Assembly (NCBI GenBank): GCA_035707825.1
Contig: DASSTR010000024.1
Location: forward strand, 1-13,841
Direction of reading: 5' to 3'
From: VRUE01 sp035707825
GTDB lineage: Bacteria > Actinomycetota > Thermoleophilia > Solirubrobacterales > 70-9
DNA: 13,841 nucleotides
Part shown: one piece after another, positions 1-7,213 of the stretch
Layout: every line of letters starts with the position of its first letter
How positions within the stretch are numbered: the first letter of the stretch is position 1
Made by a program: the position numbers and the translations under genes
The notes under the pieces: model-generated
Databases searched by the model: none
The model's input: only the letters and a program-made list of their open reading frames with translations
Told to the model about the DNA's origin: nothing

Positions 1-7
1 TCCTCCG

Positions 8-1354
8 ATGAGGACCTCGAGGCGGCGGCTAACGGGTGGGGCCCTGCTTGGGGCCCTTGCGATGCTCGCCCTCGTCGGCGTCAGCCCCGCCGCCGCGGTG
101 ACGATCAAAGCTGCCTACCCCAACTGGAACCCGAATACCGCGACGATCTCCTCCGGAGAATCGGTCAGCTTCGAAAACACCGAAATGCTGTCGCATGGCA
201 TCGGCTGGCAGGCCGGGGCGCCCGCGACCCCCAGCTGCACCGGTGTTCCCGGCCCCGCCCAGGCCGGGACTTGGTCGGGGTCCTGCACCTTCACGGTCGC
301 CGGCAGCTACCAGTTCTTCTGCACGCTGCATAGCTTTATGACGGGGACGATCACGGTGACGGGCCCGCAGGCCCCCACGGTTGCCACCACGGCCGCAACC
401 GTGACCGGCGACACGGAGGCGACGGTCAACGGGACCGTAGACCCCAACGAACAGTCGACTGACTACCTCTTCAAATACGGCACTACCACTGGCTACGGGC
501 AGGAAACCGGCCCGGTGTCGGCCGGCAGCGGCTCGAGCGCCGTTCCGGCCTCGGCCGAACTGACCGGGCTCGCGCCCAAGACGACCTACCACTTCCGGCT
601 CTTCGCCACCAACGACACCGGCACCTCCCAAGGCCAGGACAAAACCTTCACGACCTCGGGCTCGCCGACCGCGACGACGAGCGGCACGAGCGGCCTCGGC
701 GACACGGAAGCGACGCTGCTGGGGACGGTCAACCCGTTCGGCCATGCGACGACCTACTTCTTCAAATGGGGCGAAACCTCCAGCTACGGCGATACCACCA
801 GCGTCGTCTCCGCCGGCAACGGGTTCAACGCCGTCCCGGCGGTCACCGGCCTGACAGGGCTCACCCCGGAAACCGAATACCACTTCCGGCTCGTCGCCGA
901 AAACGGCCTCAGTCAAAAATCGGAAGGCGTGGATAAAGCCTTCACCACTACCTCGACACCACCACCGCCACCACAATCCGAGCCCTTGCCGACGCCGGCC
1001 ATACCGGCCCTCACTGCCCCTCCGCCAGCAGACAAAGGCCCTGCGCTCGGCTCCGCGGTGAAGGTCATCGCTGGCAAGAAGGGCGCGCCGGTGCGTGGCA
1101 GCGTCGAAGTCCTCCCGGCGGGCGCGGGCGGCAAGCTCGTCGTCGAAATGAGAGGCAAGGGGGTCGGGCTAGCGGGCAGGTTCACGAAAGCGGGCGTCGC
1201 GGTTGGCAAGGTCCCCTTCGCGGTTCGGCCCAACCCGAAGGCGAAGAGGGCCCTGAAGGGGAAAGGCAGGCTCCCCGTTACGTTGAAGATCACACTCACG
1301 CCACCTGGCGGCTCCCGAATCTCGGTGACGAAGTCCGTCGTCCTGACGGGCTGA
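8..1354 (+). CDS. Secreted cupredoxin (amicyanin-like copper loop) with two Fn3-like repeats
   Basis: A 448-residue exported protein. Residues 1-30 form a signal peptide: basic SRRRL, a hydrophobic stretch, then SPAAA before the likely cleavage site. The SRR pair could be a Tat signal. Residues 31-118 look like a plastocyanin/azurin fold with a full set of type 1 copper ligands: His63 (LSHGIGW) and Cys105, His108, Met111 in CTLHSFM. The Cys-x2-His-x2-Met spacing is that of amicyanin, shorter than in plastocyanin. Cys77 and Cys93 may form a disulfide. Two related Fn3-like domains follow (about 122-216 and 219-314), then a Pro-rich linker (317-341) and a beta-rich C-terminal domain rich in Gly and Lys. 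No membrane anchor or sorting signal is visible after the signal peptide. The start is 7 nt from the window edge, so its ribosome binding site cannot be judged. The role is probably extracytoplasmic electron transfer or copper binding; the redox partner is unknown. It converges on rseP and is not part of that operon. Confidence 0.85.
   Translation: MRTSRRRLTGGALLGALAMLALVGVSPAAAVTIKAAYPNWNPNTATISSGESVSFENTEMLSHGIGWQAGAPATPSCTGVPGPAQAGTWSGSCTFTVAGSYQFFCTLHSFMTGTITVTGPQAPTVATTAATVTGDTEATVNGTVDPNEQSTDYLFKYGTTTGYGQETGPVSAGSGSSAVPASAELTGLAPKTTYHFRLFATNDTGTSQGQDKTFTTSGSPTATTSGTSGLGDTEATLLGTVNPFGHATTYFFKWGETSSYGDTTSVVSAGNGFNAVPAVTGLTGLTPETEYHFRLVAENGLSQKSEGVDKAFTTTSTPPPPPQSEPLPTPAIPALTAPPPADKGPALGSAVKVIAGKKGAPVRGSVEVLPAGAGGKLVVEMRGKGVGLAGRFTKAGVAVGKVPFAVRPNPKAKRALKGKGRLPVTLKITLTPPGGSRISVTKSVVLTG
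371..949 (+). repeat. Tandem Fn3-like domain repeat within the cupredoxin gene
   Basis: Two consecutive repeats of about 95 codons (371-655 and 662-949). Each contains GDTEAT, then a GTV(D/N)P turn, a (K)YG or KWG motif, SAG(S/N)G, LTGL(A/T)P and YHFRL, and ends in FTT. The repeat is clear at protein level and diverged at DNA level. Such modules are common in exported proteins of Thermoleophilia and probably act as spacers or carbohydrate/protein binding domains. Confidence 0.75.
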
Positions 1355-1378
1355 CCCGACATCAGAACCGGGCGTCAG
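1343..1378. terminator. Possible stem-loop between convergent genes
   Basis: CTGACG (1343-1348) pairs with CGTCAG (1373-1378), and CCCG (1355-1358) with CGGG (1369-1372). Together they give a roughly 10-bp stem with a 6-nt bulge on one side and a 10-nt loop. It covers both stop codons of the convergent pair (cupredoxin and rseP) and is the only candidate for a shared terminator in the 20-nt gap. Neither strand has a following T tract, so intrinsic termination is uncertain. Confidence 0.3.
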
Positions 1379-2469
1379 CGGATCTCGAACCCTTCGCCGG
1401 TGATCCGACCGATGTCGTTGGAGAGGCCGAGGAAGAAGAGCATCAGGACCAGGGCGATCCCGACCATCGTCGCCCGCTCCATCATCCGCAGCGAGACCGG
1501 CCGGCCGCGAATCTTCTCGACCAGGCTCCAGAAGATGTGGCCGCCATCGAGAGGCAGGATCGGAAGCAGGTTGACCAGCCCCAGGGAGAGGCTGACGAGG
1601 GCCAGCAGCAGCAGGGATTTTTCCCAGCCCGTCTCGATCACCTGGTGGCCGACGTCGCTGATTCCAACCACTCCGGAGACCTGTTCGCGCTGCTGCGATT
1701 CGAACAGGTGGGTGAAGACGTGGAAGGTCCCGGAGGCCACTTCCCAGATCGCGTCGCCGGCATCGCCCGCAGCGGCCCCGGCGCTGACCTCGACGTTTTC
1801 GCTTCCGTAGGAGAAGCCGACCAGGGCCCGCTTCACTTCCTTGTCGTAGCGGGGGTAGACGGTGATCGTCTTGAGCTCGCCATCGCGTCGCACCCCAAGC
1901 CGAACCGGGGTCGCCGCAACGCAGCCGTCCACCTGCTCGCCCGCGCACTTGTGCTTGGCGACGAGCTCGCCGAAGCGGACGATTCGATCTTCGGCGTCCA
2001 GGTGCGGGAAGCGCCGACCGTCGACGGCGAGCACCTCATCCCCCGGCTCGAGCACCTTCGAGGCCGGGCTTCCACTGCGCACCTCCCCCACGGACTGGTT
2101 GAGCTGTTCGTGCCCGTTGATCCAGTAGACGCCGAAGAGGATCGCGAAGGCCAGAAGGATGTTCACCGCGGGCCCCGCGGCGATGACGACGATCCGCTTC
2201 CAGACGTCTTGCCGGTAATAGGCGCGGTGAGCGACCTCGGGAGGGACGTCCTCCTCCGGGTTCATGCCGGTGATTTTCACGTAGCCGCCGAGCGGGATCG
2301 ATTTCACGCCGTATTCGGTCTCGCCCCGTTTGAACGACCAGATCGTGGGGCCGAAGAAGAGGAAGAAGCGCTCGACCCGCATGCCCGTCGCCTTGGCGGC
2401 GACGAAGTGCCCCGCCTCGTGGAGGATGATCAGCAGGCAGAAGCCGACGAAGACCCAGAACCAGCTCAT
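1375..2469 (-). CDS. rseP: M50 family site-2 intramembrane metalloprotease (RseP-like)
   Basis: A 364-residue membrane zinc protease that cuts substrates within the lipid bilayer. In other bacteria this family cleaves anti-sigma factors and leftover signal peptides. The zinc site is HEAGH (residues 17-21) in the first membrane segment, with the third ligand Asp308 in LDGGH (307-311) near the C terminus. The FFGP and GGYVK motifs (about 38-65) are typical. A PDZ domain covers about 126-205 (SPASKVLEPGDEVLAVDG) and carries an insertion with Cys175 and Cys183. Hydrophobic segments lie near 3-20, 93-115, 285-305 and 333-350. The length matches the family. It is the last gene of the operon, and its ATG overlaps the dxr stop as ATGA, indicating coupled translation. 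Its substrate cannot be inferred, as no sigma/anti-sigma pair is in the window. Confidence 0.95.
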   Translation of the reverse strand: MSWFWVFVGFCLLIILHEAGHFVAAKATGMRVERFFLFFGPTIWSFKRGETEYGVKSIPLGGYVKITGMNPEEDVPPEVAHRAYYRQDVWKRIVVIAAGPAVNILLAFAILFGVYWINGHEQLNQSVGEVRSGSPASKVLEPGDEVLAVDGRRFPHLDAEDRIVRFGELVAKHKCAGEQVDGCVAATPVRLGVRRDGELKTITVYPRYDKEVKRALVGFSYGSENVEVSAGAAAGDAGDAIWEVASGTFHVFTHLFESQQREQVSGVVGISDVGHQVIETGWEKSLLLLALVSLSLGLVNLLPILPLDGGHIFWSLVEKIRGRPVSLRMMERATMVGIALVLMLFFLGLSNDIGRITGEGFEIR

Positions 2470-3617
2470 GCGGGTATCAACCCCTCGATCTGCGCTGCGC
2501 TGCGCTGGCGCGCCTCGCTGTCGACGGCGAAGAGGTCATCGAAGTGGGTGACGGGCCGCGCCGGCATCTCCTCGAGCACGCTCTCGATCACCGCCGTAAT
2601 GGCCGTGAAGGGAACTCGCTCCTCGAGGAAAGCATGAACCGCCACCTCGTTGGCGGCATTGAGGACGCACGGTGCGGTGCCGCCCGCAAGGGCCGCCTGG
2701 CGGGCCAGGCCCAGCGCCGGGAAGGCCTCCTCGTCCACCGGCTCGAAGCTCAGCGTCCCCACCTCGGTGAGGTCGACGGGCTCGATCGGCAGATCGACGC
2801 TGCTGCCGCCGTGCATGGCGTAGGAGATCGCGACGCGCATGTCGGGCGGGCCGATGTGGGCGAGCATCGCCCGGTCGGCGAGTTGGACCAGGCCATGGAC
2901 CAGCGACTGCGGATGGACGACGACGTCGATCTGCTCGTAGGGCGTGCCGAAGAGGTGGTGGGCCTCCATCACCTCGAGGCCCTTGTTCATCAAGGTGGCG
3001 GAGTCGATGGTGATCTTGCCCCCCATCGCCCAGGTCGGATGGTTGAGCGCGTCGGCAACGGTGACGCCCTCCAGCTCGGCAAGGCTGCGGCCGCGGAACG
3101 GCCCGCCGCTGGCGGTGATCACGAGCCGGTCGATCGACCCCGGCGGCTGGCCCGAGGCCAGCTGGTGCAGCGCCGTGTGCTCGGAGTCCACGGGAGTGAT
3201 CGCGGCGCCTGTCGCCTCGGCGAGCTGCGTCACCAGCTCGCCGCCGATCACGAGACTCTCCTTATTTGCCAGCGCCAAATCGATTCCCTCTCCGAGGGCC
3301 ACCACGGTCGGGCCCAGACCGGCCGCGCCGACGATCCCATTGAGAACGAGGTTTGCACCAGAAGAAGCGATCAGCTCCTGGATTCCCGCCCCCCCGGCGA
3401 GGACGCGGCCGTCCCAGGCCGCGCTCGCCCGCTCGACCGCATCGCTCCCGGCGAGGGCAAGGGCCGGGACGTCGTGAGCGCGTGCCTGCTCGACGGCCAG
3501 TTGCCAGTTGGAGCCGGCCACGAGCCCGACGACCTCGAAGTCATCCGAATCGGCGACGATCTGCAGCGCCTGGGTGCCGATTGAGCCCGTGCTGCCGAGG
3601 ACGACTAGCCTTTTCAT
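2466..3617 (-). CDS. dxr: 1-deoxy-D-xylulose 5-phosphate reductoisomerase
   Basis: A 383-residue cytoplasmic enzyme of the MEP isoprenoid pathway. It converts 1-deoxy-D-xylulose 5-phosphate to 2-C-methyl-D-erythritol 4-phosphate with NADPH. The N-terminal Rossmann motif is GSTGSIG (8-14). LANKESLV (116-123) and NGIVGAAGL (93-101) are conserved. The metal ligands are Asp144 and Glu146 in PVDSEH and Glu215 in MNKGLE. The substrate-loop tryptophan is Trp196 in HPTWAMGG, and VVHPQSLVHG follows at about 233-242. The length is normal. It lies 19 nt after cdsA and overlaps rseP by 4 nt. Its product feeds the isoprenoid precursors used by UppS, encoded two genes upstream. No clear Shine-Dalgarno precedes the ATG, so it may depend on translation from cdsA. 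Confidence 0.98.
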   Translation of the reverse strand: MKRLVVLGSTGSIGTQALQIVADSDDFEVVGLVAGSNWQLAVEQARAHDVPALALAGSDAVERASAAWDGRVLAGGAGIQELIASSGANLVLNGIVGAAGLGPTVVALGEGIDLALANKESLVIGGELVTQLAEATGAAITPVDSEHTALHQLASGQPPGSIDRLVITASGGPFRGRSLAELEGVTVADALNHPTWAMGGKITIDSATLMNKGLEVMEAHHLFGTPYEQIDVVVHPQSLVHGLVQLADRAMLAHIGPPDMRVAISYAMHGGSSVDLPIEPVDLTEVGTLSFEPVDEEAFPALGLARQAALAGGTAPCVLNAANEVAVHAFLEERVPFTAITAVIESVLEEMPARPVTHFDDLFAVDSEARQRSAAQIEGLIPA

Positions 3618-3636
3618 CCAGGGCAGTGTAGGTGGG

Positions 3637-4551
3637 TCAGTAGATCAGCCGGATCGCCAGGTAGTAACCGACCACCACCGTGAAGAAGACGGCGTCGAGC
3701 CGGTCGAGCAGCCCACCGTGCGGGCCAAAGAGCCGCCCGGTGTCCTTGCAGCCCAGGTCGCGCTTCAGCATCGACTCGAAGAGGTCCCCGATCGGCGCTA
3801 TCGCCGCCACGGCGGCGCCGATGATCAGAGCGTCCACCCCGGAGAGCCAGTCCTGGTAGAGGCCGGCGAACCAGAAGGCCATCGTGCCGATCAGAAAGCC
3901 GCCCACCAGGCCCTCGAGGGTCTTGTTGGGCGAGAGCGTCGGCGCGATCCGGTGGGTGCCGAACATGCGGCCGGTGGCGTAGGCGGCAGTATCGGTTGCG
4001 AACGTCCCGACCAGCACGTCGATCAGCAGGGCGGCGCCGTGGTTGGGCAGTTCGCGCAGCAGCACCGCATGGACGAGCGGCACTCCGATCCAGACGATGC
4101 CGAGCAGGGTGACGCCCATCGAGACGGTGATCCCTTCGCGATGGTTGCGATCGGCGCCGAAGACGAAGAGCAGGACGACGGACGCGGCGATGATCATCAG
4201 CACGTTGAAGGCGGTGCCGAAGTGCGCCGCGACAACCAGGGCCGGCACCGCGATATAGGAGGCGCGTCTGATCGGCCGCAGGCCGTCGACCATGCCGTGG
4301 AACTCATGCAGGGCGACGATGCCGAGGGCCGCGATCGCGACGGCGAAGACCAGCCCCCCGGCGACGGTGATCGCGATCGCGAAGATGATCCAGGGGATCG
4401 CGAAGAGAATCCGCTTCACGGTCTCCCCCCGGCTCCTGCCGCCGCCCCGGCGGGGGCGCCGGTGCCGTTCGCGCGGCGAGGGCTTGGGCGGCGCCTCGTC
4501 TTCGAAGATCTCGTCCCCGAAGAGGTCGACACTGTCGAAGCGGTCCGTCAT
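3637..4551 (-). CDS. cdsA: Phosphatidate cytidylyltransferase (CDP-diglyceride synthase)
   Basis: A 304-residue integral membrane enzyme that makes CDP-diacylglycerol from phosphatidate and CTP, the branch point of phospholipid synthesis. The family signature is intact at about residues 260-286: SMLKRDLGCKD, then GPHGGLLDRLD. About seven hydrophobic segments fill the region from residue 47 onward. The first 45 residues are a soluble tail, acidic (DLFGDEIFEDEAPP) and then very Arg-rich, probably cytoplasmic. I chose the ATG at 4551 because it overlaps the uppS stop as ATGA. The reading frame is open 39 codons further upstream, but that part lies inside uppS and has Arg/Ala-rich out-of-frame composition. 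A start slightly further downstream is also possible, since the tail is poorly conserved. Confidence 0.93.
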   Translation of the reverse strand: MTDRFDSVDLFGDEIFEDEAPPKPSPRERHRRPRRGGGRSRGETVKRILFAIPWIIFAIAITVAGGLVFAVAIAALGIVALHEFHGMVDGLRPIRRASYIAVPALVVAAHFGTAFNVLMIIAASVVLLFVFGADRNHREGITVSMGVTLLGIVWIGVPLVHAVLLRELPNHGAALLIDVLVGTFATDTAAYATGRMFGTHRIAPTLSPNKTLEGLVGGFLIGTMAFWFAGLYQDWLSGVDALIIGAAVAAIAPIGDLFESMLKRDLGCKDTGRLFGPHGGLLDRLDAVFFTVVVGYYLAIRLIY

Positions 4552-5219
4552 GCTCTCGTCCCGAATCGCCGCTGGCGGGTCTCGAACTCGCGCAGGCACT
4601 GCTCGAGGCTCTCCCGCGTGAAGTCCGGCCAGAGCTCTTCGCGGAACACCAGCTCGGAGTAGGCGCACTGCCAGAGCAGGTAGTTGGAGATGCGGCGCTC
4701 GCCGCTGGTTCTGATCAGGAGGTCTGGGTCGTGCATCTCTGGCGCGTAGAGGTGGCGGCGGAACTCCTCCTCGGAGCCCCCCTCAAAGCTTCGCGCCGCA
4801 TCGACGATCTCCGCCCTGCCGCCGTAGTTGAAGGCGATGAAAAGGACGATGCGGTCGTTTGCGGCGGTCCTCTCTTCGGCCCACGCCATCTGCTCCACCA
4901 GCTCGGGAGCGACGCCGTCGCGGCGGCCGATGAAGCGCATCCGCACCCCCTCGGTGTCGAGCTCGGGCGTTTCCGAGGCGATCCGCTGGCCGAACATCTC
5001 CATCAGGGCCGAGACCTCCTCGGTGGACCGAGACCAGTTCTCGGTCGAGAAGGAGAAGATGGTCAGCTCCTCGATTCCCAGCTCCACCGCGTCGCGCAGG
5101 CGCGCCTTGACGACGTCGGCGCCGGCGCGGTGGCCATCGACGATCGGAAGCCCCCGCTGGCCTGCCCAGCGCCCGTTCCCGTCGGTGATGATCGCTACGT
5201 ACCGCGCGGAGGCGCTCAC
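4548..5219 (-). CDS. uppS: Isoprenyl transferase (undecaprenyl/polyprenyl diphosphate synthase)
   Basis: A 223-residue cis-prenyltransferase that extends an allylic diphosphate with isopentenyl diphosphate to give the C50-C55 lipid carrier for peptidoglycan and other envelope polymers. The catalytic region is TDGNGRWA (12-19, with Asp13), followed by DGHRAG (28-33). FSFSTENWSR (55-64), FNYGGR and IRTSGERRISNYLLWQ are family signatures. The residue before Asp13 is Thr; many homologues have Met. The start is GTG, in a GTGA overlap with the frr stop, and the end overlaps cdsA as ATGA. At 223 residues it is slightly shorter than typical UppS, mainly from a short N terminus. Product chain length cannot be told from sequence alone. 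Confidence 0.96.
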   Translation of the reverse strand: MSASARYVAIITDGNGRWAGQRGLPIVDGHRAGADVVKARLRDAVELGIEELTIFSFSTENWSRSTEEVSALMEMFGQRIASETPELDTEGVRMRFIGRRDGVAPELVEQMAWAEERTAANDRIVLFIAFNYGGRAEIVDAARSFEGGSEEEFRRHLYAPEMHDPDLLIRTSGERRISNYLLWQCAYSELVFREELWPDFTRESLEQCLREFETRQRRFGTRA

Positions 5220-5779
5220 ACCTCCAGGATCTCCTCTTCCTTTCCCTTCAGCAGCGAATCGATCTCGGCGATCGCCTCGTCGGTCTGCTTCTGCAGGGTG
5301 GCCTCGGCGCGGCGCTCGTCGTCCTCCCCGGCTTCTCCCTCTTTTTTCAGCTCGCGAAGGTCGTGCATGATGTCGCGGCGGACGTTGCGAATCGCCACCC
5401 GCCCGTCCTCGGCCACTCCGTGCACCACCTTGACCATCTCGCGGCGGCGCTCCTCGGTCAGCTCGGGGATCTGCAGGCGGATCACGTTGCCGTCGTTGCT
5501 CGGCGTCAGGCCGATGTCGGACTCCTGGATCGCTTTCTCGATCGCGCTCAGGGACGACTTGTCGTAGGGCGTGATCGTCAGCAGGCGGGCATCGGAGGTG
5601 GCCACGTTGGCGAGCTGCTTGAGCGGCGTGGCCGTGCCGTAGTAGTCAACGGAGATGCGGTCGAGCAGATGCGGGGAGGCGCGGCCGGTGCGCACGGTGG
5701 CGAGCTCGCCACGGCTCGACTCGACCGATTTCTGCATCCGTCCTTTGGCGTCTTCGAGCAGTTCGTCGATCAGCTCCAC
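5216..5779 (-). CDS. frr: Ribosome recycling factor
   Basis: A 187-residue protein (the family is about 185) that works with EF-G to split post-termination ribosomes. The three-helix coiled-coil domain is evident at the N terminus (to about 30) and from about residue 105 to the end. Conserved stretches are VRTGRASPHLLDRISVDYYG (29-48), the LTITPYDKSS region (about 66-75), SNDGNVIRLQIPELTEERR (about 93-111) and NVRRD. The start is GTG at 5779, 16 nt after the pyrH stop, preceded only by a G-rich stretch. Immediate linkage to pyrH upstream and uppS downstream is a very widespread bacterial arrangement. Confidence 0.97.
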   Translation of the reverse strand: MELIDELLEDAKGRMQKSVESSRGELATVRTGRASPHLLDRISVDYYGTATPLKQLANVATSDARLLTITPYDKSSLSAIEKAIQESDIGLTPSNDGNVIRLQIPELTEERRREMVKVVHGVAEDGRVAIRNVRRDIMHDLRELKKEGEAGEDDERRAEATLQKQTDEAIAEIDSLLKGKEEEILEV

Positions 5780-5795
5780 CGGGGCCCCCGTTTGG

Positions 5796-6536
5796 TCACG
5801 CGGCGGGCTCGCTCGAGACCAGCGTGCCCACCTTCTCGCCGCAGACGATCCTATCTATGTTCCCCTCGTCCCCCATGTTGAAGACGTAGATCGGCAGGTC
5901 GTTGTCCATGCACAGCGACAGCGCCGTGGAGTCCATGATCCGCAGGCCGCGCTCGATCGCTCCTCGATGCGTGATCGCGGGGATGAAGCTGGCATCGGGA
6001 TTGGTGGCGGGATCGGAGTCGTAGACGCCCTCGACGCCGTTCTTGGCCATCAAGATCGCCTGAGCGCGGATCTCCAGCGCCCGCAGGGCCGCCGCCGTGT
6101 CGGTGGTGAAGAACGGATTGCCCGTGCCGGCGGCGAAGATCACCACCCTGTCCTTCTCCAGGTGGCGGATGGCGCGGCGGCGGATATAGGGCTCGGCCAC
6201 CTCCTTGACGTCGATCGCGGAGAGGACCCTGGTGTGCTGGCCCATCTTCTCGAGGGCGTCCTGAAGCGTGAGCGCGTTGAGCACCGTGGCCAGCATTCCC
6301 ATGTAGTCGCCCGTCGCCCGGTCCATGCCCTCGGCGGCCGCCTCGAGCCCGCGGTAGATGTTGCCGGCGCCGACCACGATCGCCACTTCGACGCCCCGTT
6401 CGCGGACGGTCCCGATCTGGGCCGCGATCCGCTCCACCTCGGTGGCGTCGGTGCCGTAGTCGAGCCCCCCCATCAGCGCCTCTCCGGAGAGCTTGAGGAG
6501 GATGCGGTGGAACCTGGGTTGGGGGGCGGAGTTCAA
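5796..6536 (-). CDS. pyrH: UMP kinase (uridylate kinase)
   Basis: A roughly 246-residue amino acid kinase family enzyme that phosphorylates UMP to UDP. ILLKLSGEAL (12-21, with Lys15) binds phosphate. GAGNIYRG (56-63) and DYMGMLATVLNALTLQDAL (77-95) contact UMP. GTGNPFFTTDTAA is the acceptor and nucleotide segment, and AKNGVEGVYDSDP follows. An in-frame TGA at 6546-6548 and the lack of any ATG or GTG before the first conserved residues force a non-AUG start. TTG at 6536 is chosen; CTG at 6542 is the alternative. No good Shine-Dalgarno is seen for either. The in-frame TGA is the last part of a 38-nt intergenic repeat. It follows tsf by 74 nt. Confidence 0.95.
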   Translation of the reverse strand: MNSAPQPRFHRILLKLSGEALMGGLDYGTDATEVERIAAQIGTVRERGVEVAIVVGAGNIYRGLEAAAEGMDRATGDYMGMLATVLNALTLQDALEKMGQHTRVLSAIDVKEVAEPYIRRRAIRHLEKDRVVIFAAGTGNPFFTTDTAAALRALEIRAQAILMAKNGVEGVYDSDPATNPDASFIPAITHRGAIERGLRIMDSTALSLCMDNDLPIYVFNMGDEGNIDRIVCGEKVGTLVSSEPAA

Positions 6537-6545
6537 GGGCAGGGG

Positions 6546-6583
6546 TCAGCTTCGCTTGCGCAGAGACTATCCGCGACGCTCGC
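6546..6583 (-). repeat. 38-nt intergenic repeat, copy 1
   Basis: Read on the minus strand this begins GCGAGCGTCGC and ends AAGCTGA. It matches the plus-strand sequence 10548-10585 at about 30 of 38 positions without gaps. The first 11 bases are identical and so are the last 5. It fills half of the tsf-pyrH gap and ends directly before the only possible pyrH start codons. Both copies are intergenic, which suggests a small REP-like dispersed element, not chance similarity. Confidence 0.5.
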
Positions 6584-6603
6584 TTCGCTACGCCTTCGAG
6601 TGC

Positions 6604-6620
6604 CGGCGCCTCAGGCGCCG
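6604..6620 (-). other. Perfect inverted repeat around the tsf stop codon
   Basis: CGGCGCC (6604-6610) and GGCGCCG (6614-6620) are perfect 7-bp complements separated only by the tsf stop triplet. In RNA this is a very GC-rich hairpin with the UGA as its 3-nt loop. No T tract follows, so it is not a standard terminator. It may stabilise the 3' end of the rpsB-tsf message or attenuate read-through into pyrH. Strong GC bias makes chance formation possible. Confidence 0.45.
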
Positions 6621-7213
6621 ACGCGGAAGTAGGCGAAGCGGGCGATGCGAACGTTCTCGCCGGTCTTCGCGGCCAGCTCCTGGCGCAGCTCCTCGATCGA
6701 CTTCGACTCGTGCTTGTCGGTGTTGACGTGAGCCTGGTCGAGCAGGGCGATCTCCTTCGCCCACTTCTTGAGCTGCCCCTCGACGATTTTCGCCGTCACG
6801 TCGTCGGGCTTGCCTTCTTCGCGGGCCTTCTCTTCGAAGACCCGCTTTTCGGCCTCGCGCGCGTCCTCGGGGATCTCCTCGATGGAGACATAGAGGGGAG
6901 CTGTGGCGGCGACATGAAGCGCCACCTCGTAGGCGAAGGCCTTGAAGTCCTCGTTGCGGGCCACGAAGTCGGTCTCGCACTGCACCTCGACCATCGCCCC
7001 GACCTTGTCGTTGGCGTGGATGTAGGAGGCGATAACGCCCTCTTCGGTGCCGCGGCCCTCGCGCTTGGCAGCCGAGGCCTGCCCCTTGACGCGCAGGAGC
7101 TCGATCGCGCGATCGACGTCGCCCTCGGACTCCGCAAGCGCGGCTTTGCAGTCCATCATCGCCGCACCGGTTCGGTCGCGCAGCGCCTTCACGTCAGCCG
7201 CGGTAACGCTCAT
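6611..7213 (-). CDS. tsf: Elongation factor Ts
   Basis: A 200-residue guanine nucleotide exchange factor for EF-Tu. The N-terminal UBA-like domain has VKALRDRTGAAMMDCKAAL (8-26). The EF-Tu contact motif TDFVARN is at 81-87, followed by a conserved FAYEVALHVAA helix. It is the short form of EF-Ts (about 200 residues, as in Thermus), lacking the second half of the core found in the roughly 280-residue enterobacterial form. The ATG at 7213 overlaps the rpsB stop as ATGA. The ribosome binding site AAGGAGA lies in the last codons of rpsB at good spacing. rpsB-tsf pairing is near universal in bacteria. Confidence 0.98.
   Translation of the reverse strand: MSVTAADVKALRDRTGAAMMDCKAALAESEGDVDRAIELLRVKGQASAAKREGRGTEEGVIASYIHANDKVGAMVEVQCETDFVARNEDFKAFAYEVALHVAATAPLYVSIEEIPEDAREAEKRVFEEKAREEGKPDDVTAKIVEGQLKKWAKEIALLDQAHVNTDKHESKSIEELRQELAAKTGENVRIARFAYFRVGA

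Noticed and set aside
29..976. Minus-strand frame (315 codons) opposite the cupredoxin gene
   Set aside because: The plus strand encodes a signal peptide, copper site and repeats; the minus frame is Gly/Arg-rich with no motif.
1537..2637. Long open frame on the plus strand (366 codons) opposite rseP and dxr
   Set aside because: It is fully antisense to two clearly conserved genes. Its Asp/His/Arg-rich composition is typical of the complementary frame of high-GC genes.
3508..4662. Long plus-strand frame (384 codons) opposite dxr and cdsA
   Set aside because: It is antisense to the intact cdsA with its family signature, and its Gly/Asp/His/Arg composition without recognisable motifs marks it as a shadow.
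4552..4668. Upstream extension of cdsA by 39 codons
   Set aside because: It lies within uppS. The ATGA overlap at 4551 fits the operon pattern better.
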